Assembly: GCA_015179125.1 (NCBI GenBank)
Contig: WHVA01000301.1
Location: forward strand, 1 to 64,000
Length of the DNA stretch: 64,000 bases
From: Gautieria morchelliformis
Lineage: Eukaryota > Basidiomycota > Agaricomycetes > Gomphales > Gomphaceae
Reading direction: 5' to 3'
Shown: piece by piece, positions 53,640 through 64,000 of the stretch
How positions within the stretch are numbered: position 1 is the stretch's first letter
Layout of the letters: each line of letters starts with the position of its first letter
The notes under the pieces: generated by a model
What the model saw: only the letters and a program-made list of their open reading frames with translations
Told to the model about the DNA's origin: nothing
Databases searched by the model: none
Translations under genes and position numbers: made by a program

Positions 53640-54800
53640 TTAAGCATGGCGCAGTCCAACCATGGCATTCAGGTGTTCAACCTTGTGGTGCGGGAGGGCT
53701 TTTGTGAACATATCGGCGGCCATATCGTCTGTCGGGACGTAGTCGACATGTATGAGCCCCTCCCGCATGGCATGGTGTATGAAATGGTACCTTATGTCGA
53801 TGTGCTTCATCTGGGGGTGGTATTTGTCGTTCTTCATGATGGAGATGGCGGAAATGTTGTCTAGATGGATGGTGATGGGCTTTTCTAGTGGGCATGCAAT
53901 GTCGGCCAAAAAGGTACGTCTCCACAGTGCTTCCTTTACTGCGTGCGTCGCAGCGATATACTCTGCCTCCGTTGTAGATAGCGCAATGATTGGTTGCTTC
54001 TTAGAGCTCCAGGAGATGGCTCCGCCGTCTATCGCAAATACATACCCCGAGATGGAGTGGCCGTGCTCTTGGACGCCAGTCTGCATCCGAAAAAGCCTCC
54101 AGGCCGCTCTGTGAACCACCGATGAAAGGCACATGTCCCTTTGCCCTTCAGGTGGCGGAAGACGCGCTTCACCGCTTTCCAGTGCAGTCTTCCCAGGTTC
54201 TGCATGAATTGCGCCAGAACGACATGGTGAACGAGATGTCTGGGCACGTGCCCAAGGCTGTGTACATGAGTGACCGATGGCCTCTCTGTATGGCACGTTC
54301 ACATGTCGTGGTACTGGCGAGTGGTGGAGGGGACTGGGATGAGGATAGTTTGTGGTGGGTGTTGAGTGGGTGCCGGGTTGGCTCGCGTCCTGTAGATGAA
54401 CCTCTCTAGTATTTTCTGTACATATGCATGCTGAGAAACGAGATAGTGCGTAGCGTGCGGTCCCGTTTCACCTCTATCCCCAGCAACCAATGTAAGTCAC
54501 CTATATCCTTTATCTTCAGGACGGTACGCAGCTCGTCCTTGAACTGCCAGATCGCATCCCCGAATCCCCGCCATGGTCAAGTCGTCGACATCACTGCAAC
54601 GATGAGGACATTCTGTCTGGCATACCTATGGAAAACGGCGTGCTCTACCTCGCAACACGTGAATCCGAATCGGTACATGATGCCACTCAGCATCTCGTAA
54701 CCATTCCCTCCCAGACTGCTTCAGTCCGTAGATCGCTCATTGAGGCGGCACACATGGTGCTCCTGCCAGGAGTCTCATACCCCTCGGCTGTCTCATGTAA
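53640..54800 (-). pseudogene. Copia D reverse transcriptase and RNase H parts
   Basis: RNase H part: SGYVFAIDGGAISWSSKKQ, LSTTEAEYIAATHAVKEAL, ITIHLDNISAISIMKND, KHIDIRYHFIHHAMREG and DMFTKALPHHKVEHL, ending at 53640. The upstream stretch to about 54800 has reverse transcriptase remnants in shifting frames. Motifs are those of Ty1/Copia polyproteins. Fossil. Confidence 0.7.
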
Positions 54801-55081
54801 ACCATCTCGGTGATCGGTGTTATAGGTGCGCGCCGTCTATGTCGGTCTGTTTGAGTTCCCAGTCGTTTCTGACTGCAATACCGCTGGCGGTGTCAACTGA
54901 GATCTCGGGGATCATGTGTAATTCATGGAACAAGTCAATATTGCCGCAGAGGTGGCTGATGCAGCTGAGTCGACCAGCCCACACATGATCCGATCGTGTA
55001 TAGCTGATAGTGCTGATGTGTTCGTTTACAGAACAATGGTGCTCGGTTCAGGATCGATGATCTCGGTGATGCGGGCCATCA

Positions 55082-56104
55082 TCACGATATCTTCTTTGGT
55101 AGTTGGCAAATCGAGCCGAGTTGTTGTTCACGGGCTGCTGTGGCCAGGGAATGGGGGTTTGTCTCACTGGCTCCACTTGAATACTGCTGCTCGCTCCTCC
55201 TCCCCATCCTCCTCCTCCTTCCCCACGGTTCCTGTCCTGCTAACCCTCCACCTGGTGCAAAACACCTCGACACTGAGTGGCCGTCCTTGCTTGCAGTTGT
55301 TACAGTGGTACGTCGGTCTCCCCACTTCCTCTGTCGTTGAGCTGATTCCTGGCTTGGTTGTGCTGTGCGAAACTGGGGTTGACAGGAGTCTGAAAATGGG
55401 GTATTAAAATTTCTGGTAGGTCTAGACTGTGCAACAAATGCCCTGGCCGCCTGCGTTGAGATCTCTACTGCGCTCAGATCTGCCTCGTGAGCCTCCAGGC
55501 TCTCCTCGACATCATCTGGTGTCTTCGCTATCATGTGAATCGTCTGTGCGATGGGCTCCAAGAGTTGGGGACGTTTCTGAGTATGGTGGCGACGTGAGTA
55601 GAGTCAGCTATAACTTCGCCATCTTCGCGAGCTGATTCCTATATTCTTCATCACGTGAGGTACGCTGATACAGACTGACCATCCATCATGTGGTAATTTC
55701 GTATCTTGTCCTCACGATACTGATCTTGCTCGGGTCGTAGACTCGAATTTCCTTGTCAATATCTCCCATGCTTCGCGCACTGGTCGGTTGTGTCGATTGC
55801 CATCTGAAGCTCTGAGATATGCAGAGTAAAATTGGCTGTAAGCAACATTATTCTTCGTCCTGAAGCTGCGTCAGGGGTGTGTTCCCGACCATCTCGACTC
55901 CGGCGGTGAGGGTGATAGTCTGATTAGTGCTGTCGGGTAGGGGATCGTACTGGTGATGCTAGCATACAGGCCCCTATCTCTCGCAGTCGCTAACAGCTCT
56001 CTCTTCCAGGACATCCAGTTGTCCTTCCGAGCTTTGGCTGATATCTCGAAACTTGTGAATGTCGTGTTTGGGGTGTGGGGTGGTGATCGCGGTGGGTTGT
56101 GCCA
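55082..56104 (-). pseudogene. Copia D gag-like part
   Basis: The ATG at 56104 (MAQPTAITTPHPKHD) lies just after the primer-binding site. Further on come KDNWMSWKRELLATARDRG, YLRASDGNRHNRPVREAWEI and KIRNYHMMDGQSVSAYLT, as in Copia gag. A Ser/Gln/Arg-rich part near 55500-55100 follows. Fossil; several breaks. Confidence 0.55.
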
Positions 56105-56112
56105 TGGTAAGT

Positions 56113-56128
56113 CTTGAGACTCTTAATC
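56113..56128 (-). promoter_or_regulatory. Copia D primer-binding site, tRNA-Lys(CUU) anticodon half
   Basis: The plus strand reads CTTGAGACTCTTAATC, directly before TGACAGAG. It shares TGAGACTCTTAATC with the site of the non-autonomous element at 17986-18001. The plus-strand sequence equals the tRNA anticodon arm, so the element RNA is complementary to it. Confidence 0.6.
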
Positions 56129-56606
56129 TGACAGAGTGTTAAGTCTCGAATAGAATAGAGAAGTGACCTTTTAACTCGAGCTCGAGTATGGAGGATAGAC
56201 TTAGAACTTGAAGTCAAAGGGCTCAAAAATTTCGTGTGTATTTTACTCGTACATAGTGAGCTATTTATGTGGATTTAGACAGGGGTTTCGGTGTGGAAAG
56301 GTGGATGATGGGGCAGTAATAGGTATACAGTCGGTGCGTATATACTGGCAACATGGTTTGTCCATGCCATTGCTCGTCTGCTCGGTATTCCTGCACATAA
56401 GGTTGAATGGTGGTGGCTCGCCTGATGGCTCGAGGGATAAGGTGAAGAGGTGGCAGGATGGAATAGGAATGATAGACTCAGCGTGTAGGTGTTGGAGTGG
56501 AGGTGTTGCGAGATGGGTCGGTGTTGTGGTCGACTGGTGTGCTCGGAGTACTGTCTGTTTGTGCGCATGTATTTGCACACCTCGGCTCGACTCGTCATGT
56601 GTAGTC

Positions 56607-57103
56607 TGTAGAGGACAGGAATTATAGGCAGTAGGAATGGACTTCTTGCTCGAAAGAATAGACTAGAAAACAATTCACTCTCTCAGTGAATTTAGTTGTC
56701 ACTGTAAATATATTATACACTACCTAGAAAACAATTCACTACAGAGGATTTCTAGGTTAATAAATCGAAAGAATACTAGACTAATTTACTTGCCTCTCTC
56801 AGTGAATTTAGTTGTCACTGAGAGAGGGGGAAACTGTTTCACTGCGCATGTACTACTACCCGGCCCTTTAGCGCCCAAGAGCTCGCGCGTCGAAGTCATT
56901 TCAGACTCCGCTGGGTGCAGCCGCTTGTGAAAGTAGGAATAACAAGATGAAATGGAGAGATAGGGAGTGAGTGGAAAATTTCGAAAATAACCAGAGAAAT
57001 GGATGCATGATACAAGAACAACATGGAGAAGAAATTGAGAAAGCACACAACAAATTGATATATTATGCTTGATTTTGGTGCAGGAGCATCAATGCACCCA
57101 ACA
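56607..57103 (-). repeat. Copia E 3' LTR
   Basis: 497 bp, TGTAGAGGACAGG to GCACCCAACA on the plus strand. The polypurine tract lies on its inner side. Confidence 0.92.
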
Positions 57104-57159
57104 CGCCCCCTCAAGCTTAATATATTCCGATTTGTTCGTTGAGGATCTTCACTCTAGGA

Positions 57160-58566
57160 CTAGGAAGTCCTTTGGTGAGGATATCTGCCAACATTTGTTC
57201 GGTTGGCAAAATAAACGAGCTTGGCTTGTTGATTTTTGATTATATCTCGAAGGAAATATAATCTGATGTCGAAATGTTTGGTTCTCGTGTGTTGTTGAGT
57301 GCCATACGTGATGGCAATGGCTGATTGATTATCTGAATAAATTTTGATGGGTCTGTTCAGTGGTTGGAATATTTCAGAAATAAAATGGCGCATCCAAAGA
57401 GCCTCTTTGCCCGCATGGGTCAGGGCGACGAATTCGGCTTCAGTTGATGAGAGGGCTACTATCGACTGTTTCTGGCAACTCCATGAAACAGTGCCTCCAT
57501 CAATCTGAAATAAGTATGCCGAATACGAACGCCTATGACTCTGTGAACCCCAATCCGCATCTGAATACCCCATCAAGCCGTCTCGATTTCTTCCAAGTGT
57601 GAGCTTGTAATGCTTCGTGCCTTTCAAATATTTGAAGACACGTTGACTGCATTCCAATGTGTGCCACCTGGATTTTCGAGGAATTGCGAAGCAATGACAC
57701 CGCAAATGCAATGTCAGGTCGAGTGGCTACAGCTGCCCACATCAGTGATCCTATGGCTTGCCTGTATGGAAACTTCGACATGGCTTTCTTGCCTCTCTCT
57801 GTAGAAGGACACTGGTCTTTTGATAATTTAACAGCTGGATCAAGGGGCGTAGCATAAGTCTTTGCATCTTCGAGATTGAATTTCTTGATGATCTTCTTGA
57901 TGTATGCAGGTTGTGAAATTGCAATAGTTTTCTTCTGCCAGTCTCTTTCGATTTTGAGATTCAATAGCCAATGAATCTCGCCTAGATCTTTCATACTGAA
58001 GACCTGAGCAAGATCTCGTTTGATTTCGTCCAGGACTGACTGATTCTCAGCTGTGATGGTGAGATCATCCACAGCTGTTGCAATGATCACATGCCCCTTT
58101 CCGCCACGTCTATAAAATACAGCCCATCTGTGGCTGACGTAGTGAATCCTAATTTGTGGAATTCACCACTTAGACGTTTGTACCATTCCCTTCCAGATTG
58201 TTTGAGGCCATAGAGTGCTTTCTTCAAAAGTAGCACTTCGTCTTTGTCTCTAGACTCATATCCATACGGCTGCTTCATGTAAATAGGTTCAGGTAGTGTA
58301 GCATTGAGGTATGCATAGTCCACGTCCATTTGATGGATAGGCCAGTCATTCCTAGCAGCAATGGCGCATATGATCCGTAGGGAAGATAACCGAGCAACAG
58401 GTGAGTATGTCTCATCATAGTCGACTCCAAACTTCTGTGTGAAGCCTTGGGCAACCATTCTCGATTTAGGCATTATTGGTTTCCCTTCTGGATTACGCTT
58501 CCAAAGGTAGACCCATTTATTACCGACAATATTGGCTCCAGGAGGTGGTTTGGCTCGTTCCCACAC
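57160..58566 (-). pseudogene. Copia E reverse transcriptase and RNase H parts
   Basis: Reverse transcriptase: NKWVYLWKRNPEGKPIMPKS, VAQGFTQKFGVDYDETYSPV, MDVDYAYLNATLPEPIYMKQ, LKQSGREWYKRL and ATAVDDLTITAEN (catalytic DD). RNase H: MGYSDADWGSQSHRRSYSAY, ALSSTEAEFVALTHAGKEAL, YSDNQSAIAITYG and KHFDIRLYFLRD. Domain order and motifs are canonical Copia. A few breaks. Confidence 0.85.
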
Positions 58567-60005
58567 TCCTTGTCGATTAGGGCCTCATACTCTTTGTCCA
58601 TTGATTTCTTCCATATAGGATTATTCAGAGCTTCGTCTGCATTGCTAGGTTCAATTTGACTCAAATCCGGCGCCTTGTTATTGTTTTGACCGTCGGTTAG
58701 AAACGCACTGATGGCACACTCATAGCTACTGATGCCATCAATCTCGGAGGATAATTCTTGGTCGAATAAAACTTCTTTATGGTCCTCAACGTCCTCGTAA
58801 GCTAGCGTAGTCATATGTGTGCCAGCTTGTCTCTGGGTTTGAGATCTTGTTACGGGACCTGATGGGGCCGGCTGCACTTGTTGTTGACGGATCCTTTCGC
58901 TTCTCCTTATCGGTTCAGCTTCTCTAGGTCTGTCATCAACTCCCTGAATAGGTTGCAGCTTTTCAAGATATTCCTCTGGTGCATTTTCATCAATTTCTTC
59001 GATCTTTGCCTCTTCGCTGACTAAGCGACCGGGCACAGGCACTGATGCCGGAATGGCCTTCTTCTCCTCTCTAGACGTAGGTAGCTTGGATTCCTCAATA
59101 GAAATGATTGGGACCTTTCCCTTCTTCATCTCTGAATCAAACACAACATTCCGCTTGACAGAAACTTTGTGCGAGTCAGGCCAATAAATATAATGACCAT
59201 GGCTCTGCGCAGAAATTCCTATCCACCGAGCTCTCTTGGCACGAGCTTCCAATTTATCTCCCTGAGTGACCTTAACATAGACTTCAATTCCCCACGCGTG
59301 AATGTCTTTGAGATTCGGTTTCTCATGGTGGATCATCTCGTAGGGCGTTTTATCCGGTAGGGCTCTTGTGTGCGTCCTGTTCCTAAGATAATTGGCATGC
59401 TGTATTGCATAGCCCCATAATATCTTAGGAAGGCCTGATTCTAACAGCATGGCACGAGTTCTCTCAGTGAGAGTTCGGTTCAGACGTTCGGCAACACCAT
59501 TAGACTCTGGTGTGTCGTGTACCGTCAACTGATGCTTCGTGCCTTGTTTGGCTAGATGCTGTTCGAATTCAGAGCTCGTATACTCGCCCCCTCGATCAGA
59601 AACAAGTGCCTTGATGTGCACATTTCTCTGTCGAAGCATTAAAGCCTCATAGAGCTTGTACTTTGAGAATGCTTCTGATTTGTTCGCCATGAGATAGATC
59701 ACCGATTCTCTCGAGTAATCATCGATAAAGGAGACATAATATGACTTCTTATTGATTGTGAGGTGCCTTGCAGGTCCCCAGACATCAGAATAAATTCTGT
59801 CACCGAATTTTGACGTTCGGTCTCTGGGTTCTCGAGGAAGAGGTTTGCATGCAATCTTGGCCTGAATACACGCATCGCAGACAATTCTATCGCCTGTGGA
59901 GCTCAGTTCAATGCCCAATATCATGCCATGATTTAATAGATGTTGTAGGGACTTCTGTGAGATATGCCCCATTTTTTGATGAATTTCCATGGCAGACAAA
60001 CACAT
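58473..60005 (-). pseudogene. Copia E integrase part
   Basis: A 510-codon open stretch: zinc-binding HHCC region (EIHQKMGHISQKSLQHLLNH, CDACIQAK) and catalytic core (IYSDVWGPARHLTINKKSYY, FIDDYSRESVIYLM, VSDRGGEYTSSEFEQHL, TPESNGVAERLNRTLTERTR), giving the D-D-E triad. A Pro/Glu/Arg-rich linker leads into the polymerase. It would integrate the cDNA with a 5-bp duplication. Confidence 0.85.
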
Positions 60006-60208
60006 ATGGGCTTGAGCACTTGGTGACTGGAGGTCTAGTCGATATAACCATTGACCTTCGGTGCTTGCATCAATACCTTTCCAGTAGCGTTAGATATTGT
60101 GCATTTCTGGCCACCGAGTCGAATGTCGTAGCCAGCATCATCGCACCGACCGATCGAGACGAGGGTAGCAGCAATTTTTGGAGCATAATATGTATCTTGC
60201 AACGTGAC

Positions 60209-61357
60209 TTATACTGTTTTATCTCCAACCTTGTTGGATAATACAAGCAGTCCTGAACCGAAGGCATCAAAAGTGCCTTCGTTGGCTGCTCGGATAGTCC
60301 TCGGCTGTGAGAATTGACAGTAGTTCCTCAATAAATTTTTGTGAGGAGTCATATGCGATGTCGTTCCGGTATCGAGTATAACTATAACTCCTGAGGATGT
60401 GCTCAGATTGAAATTAGAGCACTCGTCAAAATTGGTGAAGGCAAGATGCCCATCACCACTTTCCTCAGAAGAGGACTCTTCTTCGGCAACATTCGCTTTT
60501 GCTTTACCCTTCTTCTTCTTCTTGGCTTTGGCTTTTTCCTTCTGACGTGGTCCTTGACCTTCTTTACCACCTCCTTTAGCCCAGCAATTTTCAATAGAAT
60601 GTCCAGGCTTTTTGCAGTTGGTGCATATATGCGCCTTCTGCCCCTTCTGGTCCTTCTTAGTAGATGAACCAATAAACACCTGCTCTTCTTGCGGGAGTGT
60701 TTTCTTCCTGTCATACTGAGCCTTTAGTACCCTAATAATATTATCAGGGACCAATGGCATCCCGCATTCTTCAAGCGAAGTGGTAAGGGCATTCATGACT
60801 GCCTCATAGGATGGTGGAAGTGACGCAAGGATGATGTCCATAAATTCTTCTTCGGAAACTCTGGCTCCCATCTCATTAAGACGAGCATATAGGTCTTGGG
60901 CCTTGTCCAAATGATCTCTCAAGTCTCCATCCTCAGGACATCTCATACTGCGGAGTTGTCTCTGCAGGCTGGTGAGGACCATCTTGGGCTTTTTGGTCAT
61001 TTCATTGACCAGTGCATCCCAAGTCTCTTTTGCTGTCTTCTGCTTCTGTAGCATCAGGGCTAATGACTCTGACACTGAGACGATGATTTGGGTCTTGGCT
61101 TGTCCTTCTCTAGCAAGGTATCTCTCCAGCTTCTCCTCAGCCTTATCCATCTGAGTTTCCTCAGCTTCTGTGAGAATATGGCCTGGGGGCATAACTGGAG
61201 GATCAGGAGGTCGAGTGACTCTCCCTTCTACATGCTTGAGTAGATTTTTGGACTCGAAATAGCTGATGAGAGTGGCTCGCCACAATGGCCAATTACTTCC
61301 ATCAGTAGCAAGCTTCTCAACACCCAATAGCTTCTCAGAAGTGTCTCCGGGGCCCAT
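60209..61357 (-). pseudogene. Copia E gag and protease start
   Basis: The frame starts MGPGDTSEKLLGVEKLATDG, with the ATG inside the primer-binding site. Gag-like segments: NWPLWRATLISYFESKNLL, TWDALVNEMTKKPKMVLTSL, EFMDIILASLPPSYEAVMNA. The CCHC knuckle CTNCKKPGHSIENC lies near 60610, then a Lys-rich stretch. The protease start VILDTGTTSHMTPHKNLL (D-T-G) is near 60380. Typical Copia gag-PR. Confidence 0.85.
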
Positions 61358-61362
61358 AACCC
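61346..61362 (-). promoter_or_regulatory. Copia E primer-binding site, initiator tRNA-Met anticodon half
   Basis: The plus strand reads GGGGCCCATAACCC beside the LTR start at 61363. GGGCCCATAACCC is the anticodon arm of initiator tRNA-Met, so the element RNA reads GGGTTATGGGCCCC. Drosophila copia is known to use the 5' half of initiator tRNA-Met in the same way. The gag start codon ATG lies within the site. Confidence 0.75.
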
Positions 61363-61859
61363 TGTAGAGGACAGGAATTATAGGCAGTAGGAATGGACTT
61401 CTTGCTCAAAAGAATAGACTAGAAAACAATTCACTCTCTCAGTGAATTTAGTTGTCACTGTAAATATATTATACACTACCTAGAAAACAATTCACTACAG
61501 AGGATTTCTAGGTTAATAAATCGAAAGAATGCTAGACTAATTTACTTGCCTCTCTCAGTGAATTTAGTTGTCACTGAGAGAGGGGGAAACTGTTTCACTG
61601 CGCATGTACTACTACCCGGCCCTTTAGCGCCCAAGAGCTCGCGCGTCGAAGTCATTTCAGACTCCGCTGGGTGCAGCCGCTTGTGAAAGTAGGAATAACA
61701 AGATGAAATGGAGAGATAGGGAGTGAGTGGAAAATTTCGAAAATAACCAGAGAAATGGATGCATGATACAAGAACAACATGAGAAGAAATTGAGAAAGCA
61801 CACAACAAATTGGATATATTATGCTTGATTTTGGTGCAGGAGCATCAATGCACCCAACA
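61363..61859 (-). repeat. Copia E 5' LTR
   Basis: 497 bp, matching 56607-57103. It is followed at 61860 directly by a Gypsy C fragment. Confidence 0.92.
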
Positions 61860-62468
61860 CTGTCAACGTCCACAACACGAGTAACAGCCCCAAGACAGGG
61901 GGCCGCAGACATTCTCCATGCTCCAATAGACCAGGAGCACTGGATGATTGTGGGATGGGAGGACGCCCTCGCCATCGTCCACCCAGACGATTGCACAACG
62001 TGCGTGGACTACGCCGCACACTTAAGGGCCGCGACAGGCACCCGCAAGGTCAAGTTGCGGGACAAGACATCGGCGACGCCGTCAATGCAGCCTGGGGATG
62101 GTTCCCAAGAGGCATCGCGCGTGACGCGCGAGAAGAGCCCCTCCGGGACATCCACGACCTTAAAAAAGAGGTCAAGGAGTTGGAACGCGCGGTCAAAGAC
62201 CGCGACGATGCGCTCGCAACTGAGCGCGCCAGGATCAAGGAACTGGAGCAACAGCTAAGCGCAGCCCAGCTCCAGGTTACCCTGGCCCACGTTGCCTCAA
62301 AAAGGCCGCGACATGACCCGGCTATGGACCCAGTGGCCGGGCCATCATCACTTCGCGCGACGGCGCCTCTGCCGGCACGCGCAACATCAGGACTAGCGTC
62401 CCAATTGTCGGCGCCGACCCCGACAACGACAATGACAGAAGGGCATAGCGTGCCCTCCAACTCTGCAT
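61860..62468 (+). mobile_element. Gypsy C accessory-frame fragment, second copy
   Basis: It is homologous to about 8478-9090 in plus orientation: RATAPRQG-like, QEHWMIVGWEDALAIVHPDD, a coiled coil (ELERAVKDRDDALATERARI, KELEQQLSAAQLQVTL), then a Pro/Ala/Thr-rich part. Differences from the 8-kb copy are mostly C/T and G/A transitions. Its left end is cut by the Copia E LTR and its right end by LINE 2. Fossil. Confidence 0.65.
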
Positions 62469-62469
62469 A

Positions 62470-63343
62470 CGGTGTCTTCCGTTGGGAGTTCTAGGAAAAT
62501 GCCGTTGTTAACTAACTTTTTGACACCTACTGCCCTTGGTTTGTCTACATCGCCATCCCAGGTCATTCTGCCTATCGCTTGGTTGACTTTGTCGAGTATG
62601 TCCAGCTCGGAGAAGTGTGCTATTTGGTGGTCTAAGGCGTCCGGCGCTCTGTCGATGAGAATCTGCCGTGCTCGAAGATCGCATCTGGCCAGCATGCTGG
62701 ATTGTAGGCTGACAGGCGTGGTCGCGCAGGCCACCAGTGCTGCTGCGTACGTCGGGAATTTCATGCTGCGGCTGTTGAGACACTGGTCTGTGTCTGTGGT
62801 TGGGCTGGGTGTCTGAGCTGCAACTGTGTCGATTATTCGTTGTGCTGTTCCATCACTTTCTTGTCTTAGTTCCTCTACCGTGCTTGCCAGACTGTCCGTG
62901 GCGCCTTTGATCTTTTCCGTCGCCCTCTCGATGCTGCTGAGGGTGGGTGCGAGCAGGTCGTTTGCTCCTGACAGACGCTCTTTCACTATTGTTGCCAATT
63001 CAGATATTGTTGACCGGTCTGCTAAATCAGTTATGAGTGTGGCTATTGCCCTTAGCCCTTCTTCCGTTGTTTTTGGGATAGACGCTTGAGCCTCAGCGAG
63101 ATGTAACAGCGCTGTCGCCAAGTTGTGGAATGTGAGCACTTGTCGGTCGGGGAGGAGCCGCTTGGAGAGGAGAAATTGATGAGCCTCTTCTGGCGTGTGC
63201 GTGGTGCTGCTGTGCGTGCTCTCAGAGTCGATGTTCGCGTTCTGGGAGCCTGATCGAAGTCGATTGTTGTTGTCTACTGCAGTAGCCGGGGGGCGTTGTG
63301 CTGGTAGTCTTTTGCTGGATGCTGGCGCGCTCAAGGGTGGCAT
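62470..63343 (-). pseudogene. LINE 2 ORF1, N-terminal part
   Basis: The frame opens at 63343 (MPPLSAPASSKRLPAQRPPA). It has TPEEAHQFLLSKRLLPDRQV, helical repeats (SSIERATEKIKGATDSLAST), a TYAAALVA box, ARQILIDRAPDALDHQIAHF and AVGVKKLVNNGIFLELPTED. LINE 1 ORF1 has the equivalents SYAAALKG, QILIDRDP and RLANGGIILELDSAE, so the two are distant relatives. The zinc knuckles are not reached. No stop interrupts the retained part. Confidence 0.7.
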
Positions 63344-63490
63344 TTCGCGAGCTAGCCGTGGATGCTGTCAATTGGTAGCCAAGTTAGTCTTACCTGGGTC
63401 GGGTGCCTTGGGAGTTTTCTTTTTGTTGTTTTGGTGAGCGTGGGAAAGTTGGATGTATGTTGTGGTTCCGGAGAAGGAGCGTCTATTCCT
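62470..63490 (-). mobile_element. LINE 2, 5' part only
   Basis: A second LINE of the same supergroup as LINE 1, represented by a 5' leader (about 63344-63490) and the first part of ORF1. The sequence switches to Gypsy C near 62470, so the 3' four fifths are missing. Retention of a 5' end without the 3' end is the reverse of usual LINE truncation and implies later deletion or recombination. Confidence 0.6.
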
Positions 63491-63495
63491 GTCTT

Positions 63496-63880
63496 AGTGT
63501 TCGACCTACATCTTCTAGAAGCATCCACTCTCCCCCAACCAGGCAGTGTTCATCCTTGTCGTGATAGTAGACTTCGGGGACTGGAATAGAAGTATGGGTC
63601 TTTACGTATCTCATAGCGGCTATCGGTATTTCAGAATTGACTGACTCGGAATCCATCCGGATGAATGGCAAACCTCTGCTTCCATGGAGTCTTCTGGATA
63701 CATTCCAACCCCATACTGTGCAAGACGACCCGACCGATCATGGTGCGTCCATCTTCCATGGTCACCCGATAAATCTAGATACCGGGTCAGAAATTGACCA
63801 CCATGGCCATGGTCGCGTGTCACGAGTAACTTCTCTGACCTTGTGGTTTCCACCTGACAACTCTTTGTGAGACGGAGCAT
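63496..63880 (-). pseudogene. APH/kinase-like phosphotransferase fragment
   Basis: The minus strand encodes MDSESVNSEIPIAAMRYVKT, then HTSIPVPEVYYHDKDEHC and LVGGEWMLLEDVG (about 63660-63510). This is the N-lobe pattern of the aminoglycoside phosphotransferase/choline-kinase-like superfamily, common in agaricomycetes (E-x2-AM-x-YV, IPVPEV, hinge WMLLE). The C-lobe with the catalytic HGD is absent, because LINE 2 DNA follows at about 63490. Upstream (about 63750-63680) another frame holds VTMEDGRTMIGRV, which would fit the beta-sheet before it, so a break or intron separates the two. Its native substrate is unknown. Confidence 0.5.
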
Positions 63881-64000
63881 GCATATGGACCTTTGTGGCC
63901 ACTCGCCTATACTGCCTGCTTATTGGTGGCCGGGGACGAAGATTCGTCGTCCATAATGCATTTCGAGCCTGTACAAGTTGTACGAAACGTCGCCAGATTG
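63881..64000 (-). other. Right edge, probable upstream part of the APH-like gene
   Basis: A minus-strand ATG at about 63957 (MDDESSSPATNKQAV) could be the N terminus of the phosphotransferase gene, but the frame closes quickly. Too little sequence to decide. Confidence 0.25.

Larger units (their letters stand above)
53200..56606 (-). mobile_element. Copia D, decayed Ty1/Copia element
   Basis: The internal region is 53606-56128 on the minus strand. On the left, TGTTACTCC (complement at 53597-53605) follows a short purine run after the RNase H stop. On the right, a tRNA-Lys half primer site (56113-56128) touches TGACAGAG, the LTR edge. Outer LTR edges are unresolved because the two flanks do not align well. 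Gag-like, reverse transcriptase and RNase H parts are recognisable. The copy is short for an autonomous element and broken in many places (ten or so); it looks old. Confidence 0.6.
56607..61859 (-). mobile_element. Copia E, nearly full-length Ty1/Copia element
   Basis: LTRs 56607-57103 and 61363-61859 (497 bp each, nearly identical; CGAAAGAATAC versus CGAAAGAATGC is one difference) enclose gag, protease, integrase, reverse transcriptase and RNase H on the minus strand (61357 to 57160). A polypurine tract (complement of CGCCCCCTCAAGC at 57104) abuts the 3' LTR. A tRNA-iMet half primer site abuts the 5' LTR. It is young by LTR identity, with about four breaks. The flanking pentamers differ (TAGTC versus CTGTC) and the flanks belong to different elements, so the copy or its surroundings were rearranged after insertion. 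Confidence 0.9.

Overview
The window looks like a transposon-dense stretch of a filamentous basidiomycete genome, probably an Agaricomycete. The evidence is short GT-AG introns of about 45-60 bp, a Plavaka DNA transposon, a DIRS-like tyrosine-recombinase retroelement, chromodomain-bearing Gypsy elements, a Tad/I-type LINE and a DUF6532-type gene. Host-like genes are few: a nine-exon DUF6532-type gene (13375-15406, minus), a C2H2 zinc-finger gene (24147-25421, plus) and a fragment of an APH-type phosphotransferase gene at the right edge. Almost everything else is mobile DNA in layers.

Layout. 1-5.2 kb: a small Tc1/mariner-type element with TA target duplication (900-1893) and an incomplete DIRS-like element with split direct repeats (1979-4958). 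5.2-10.9 kb: fragments of two Gypsy families in opposing orientations, cut by a solo LTR (5906-6594). 10.9-13.4 kb: 3' part of a Copia element. 13.4-21 kb: the DUF6532-type gene, divergent from a Plavaka transposase gene (15522-21040). That gene is interrupted by a young 1.58-kb non-autonomous LTR element (16773-18354) and by an 810-bp tRNA-headed SINE-like element (19495-20304). 21-29.5 kb: gene-poor, with hairpins, a degenerate direct repeat and the C2H2 gene. 29.5-30.4 kb: an AT-rich terminal-inverted-repeat element containing a foldback palindrome.

31-53 kb is a clean nest. A full-length LINE (31071-52924, 11-bp target duplication) holds Gypsy A (33680-49498, duplication ATGTA), which holds Gypsy B (35476-43052, duplication GTGCC). 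53-62 kb holds two Copia elements in tandem. 61.9-64 kb has another Gypsy fragment, the 5' part of a second LINE and the phosphotransferase fragment.

The most interesting signal is in the two nested chromoviruses. Each carries an intron-containing antisense gene, tail-to-tail with pol, encoding a paired C-x2-C-x6-C cluster of Zn2Cys6 type plus a helical tail. Each element is also saturated, on one strand and across LTR, antisense gene and gag-pol alike, with its own pentamer: CGGAA in Gypsy A and CGAGG in Gypsy B. A matched DNA-binding protein and element-wide binding sites is a testable hypothesis. Both elements also show Tf1-type self-priming signals (11-12 nt complementarity between the site beside the 5' LTR and the predicted RNA 5' end). 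All four in-frame stops of the host LINE are TGA, consistent with CGA-to-TGA decay.
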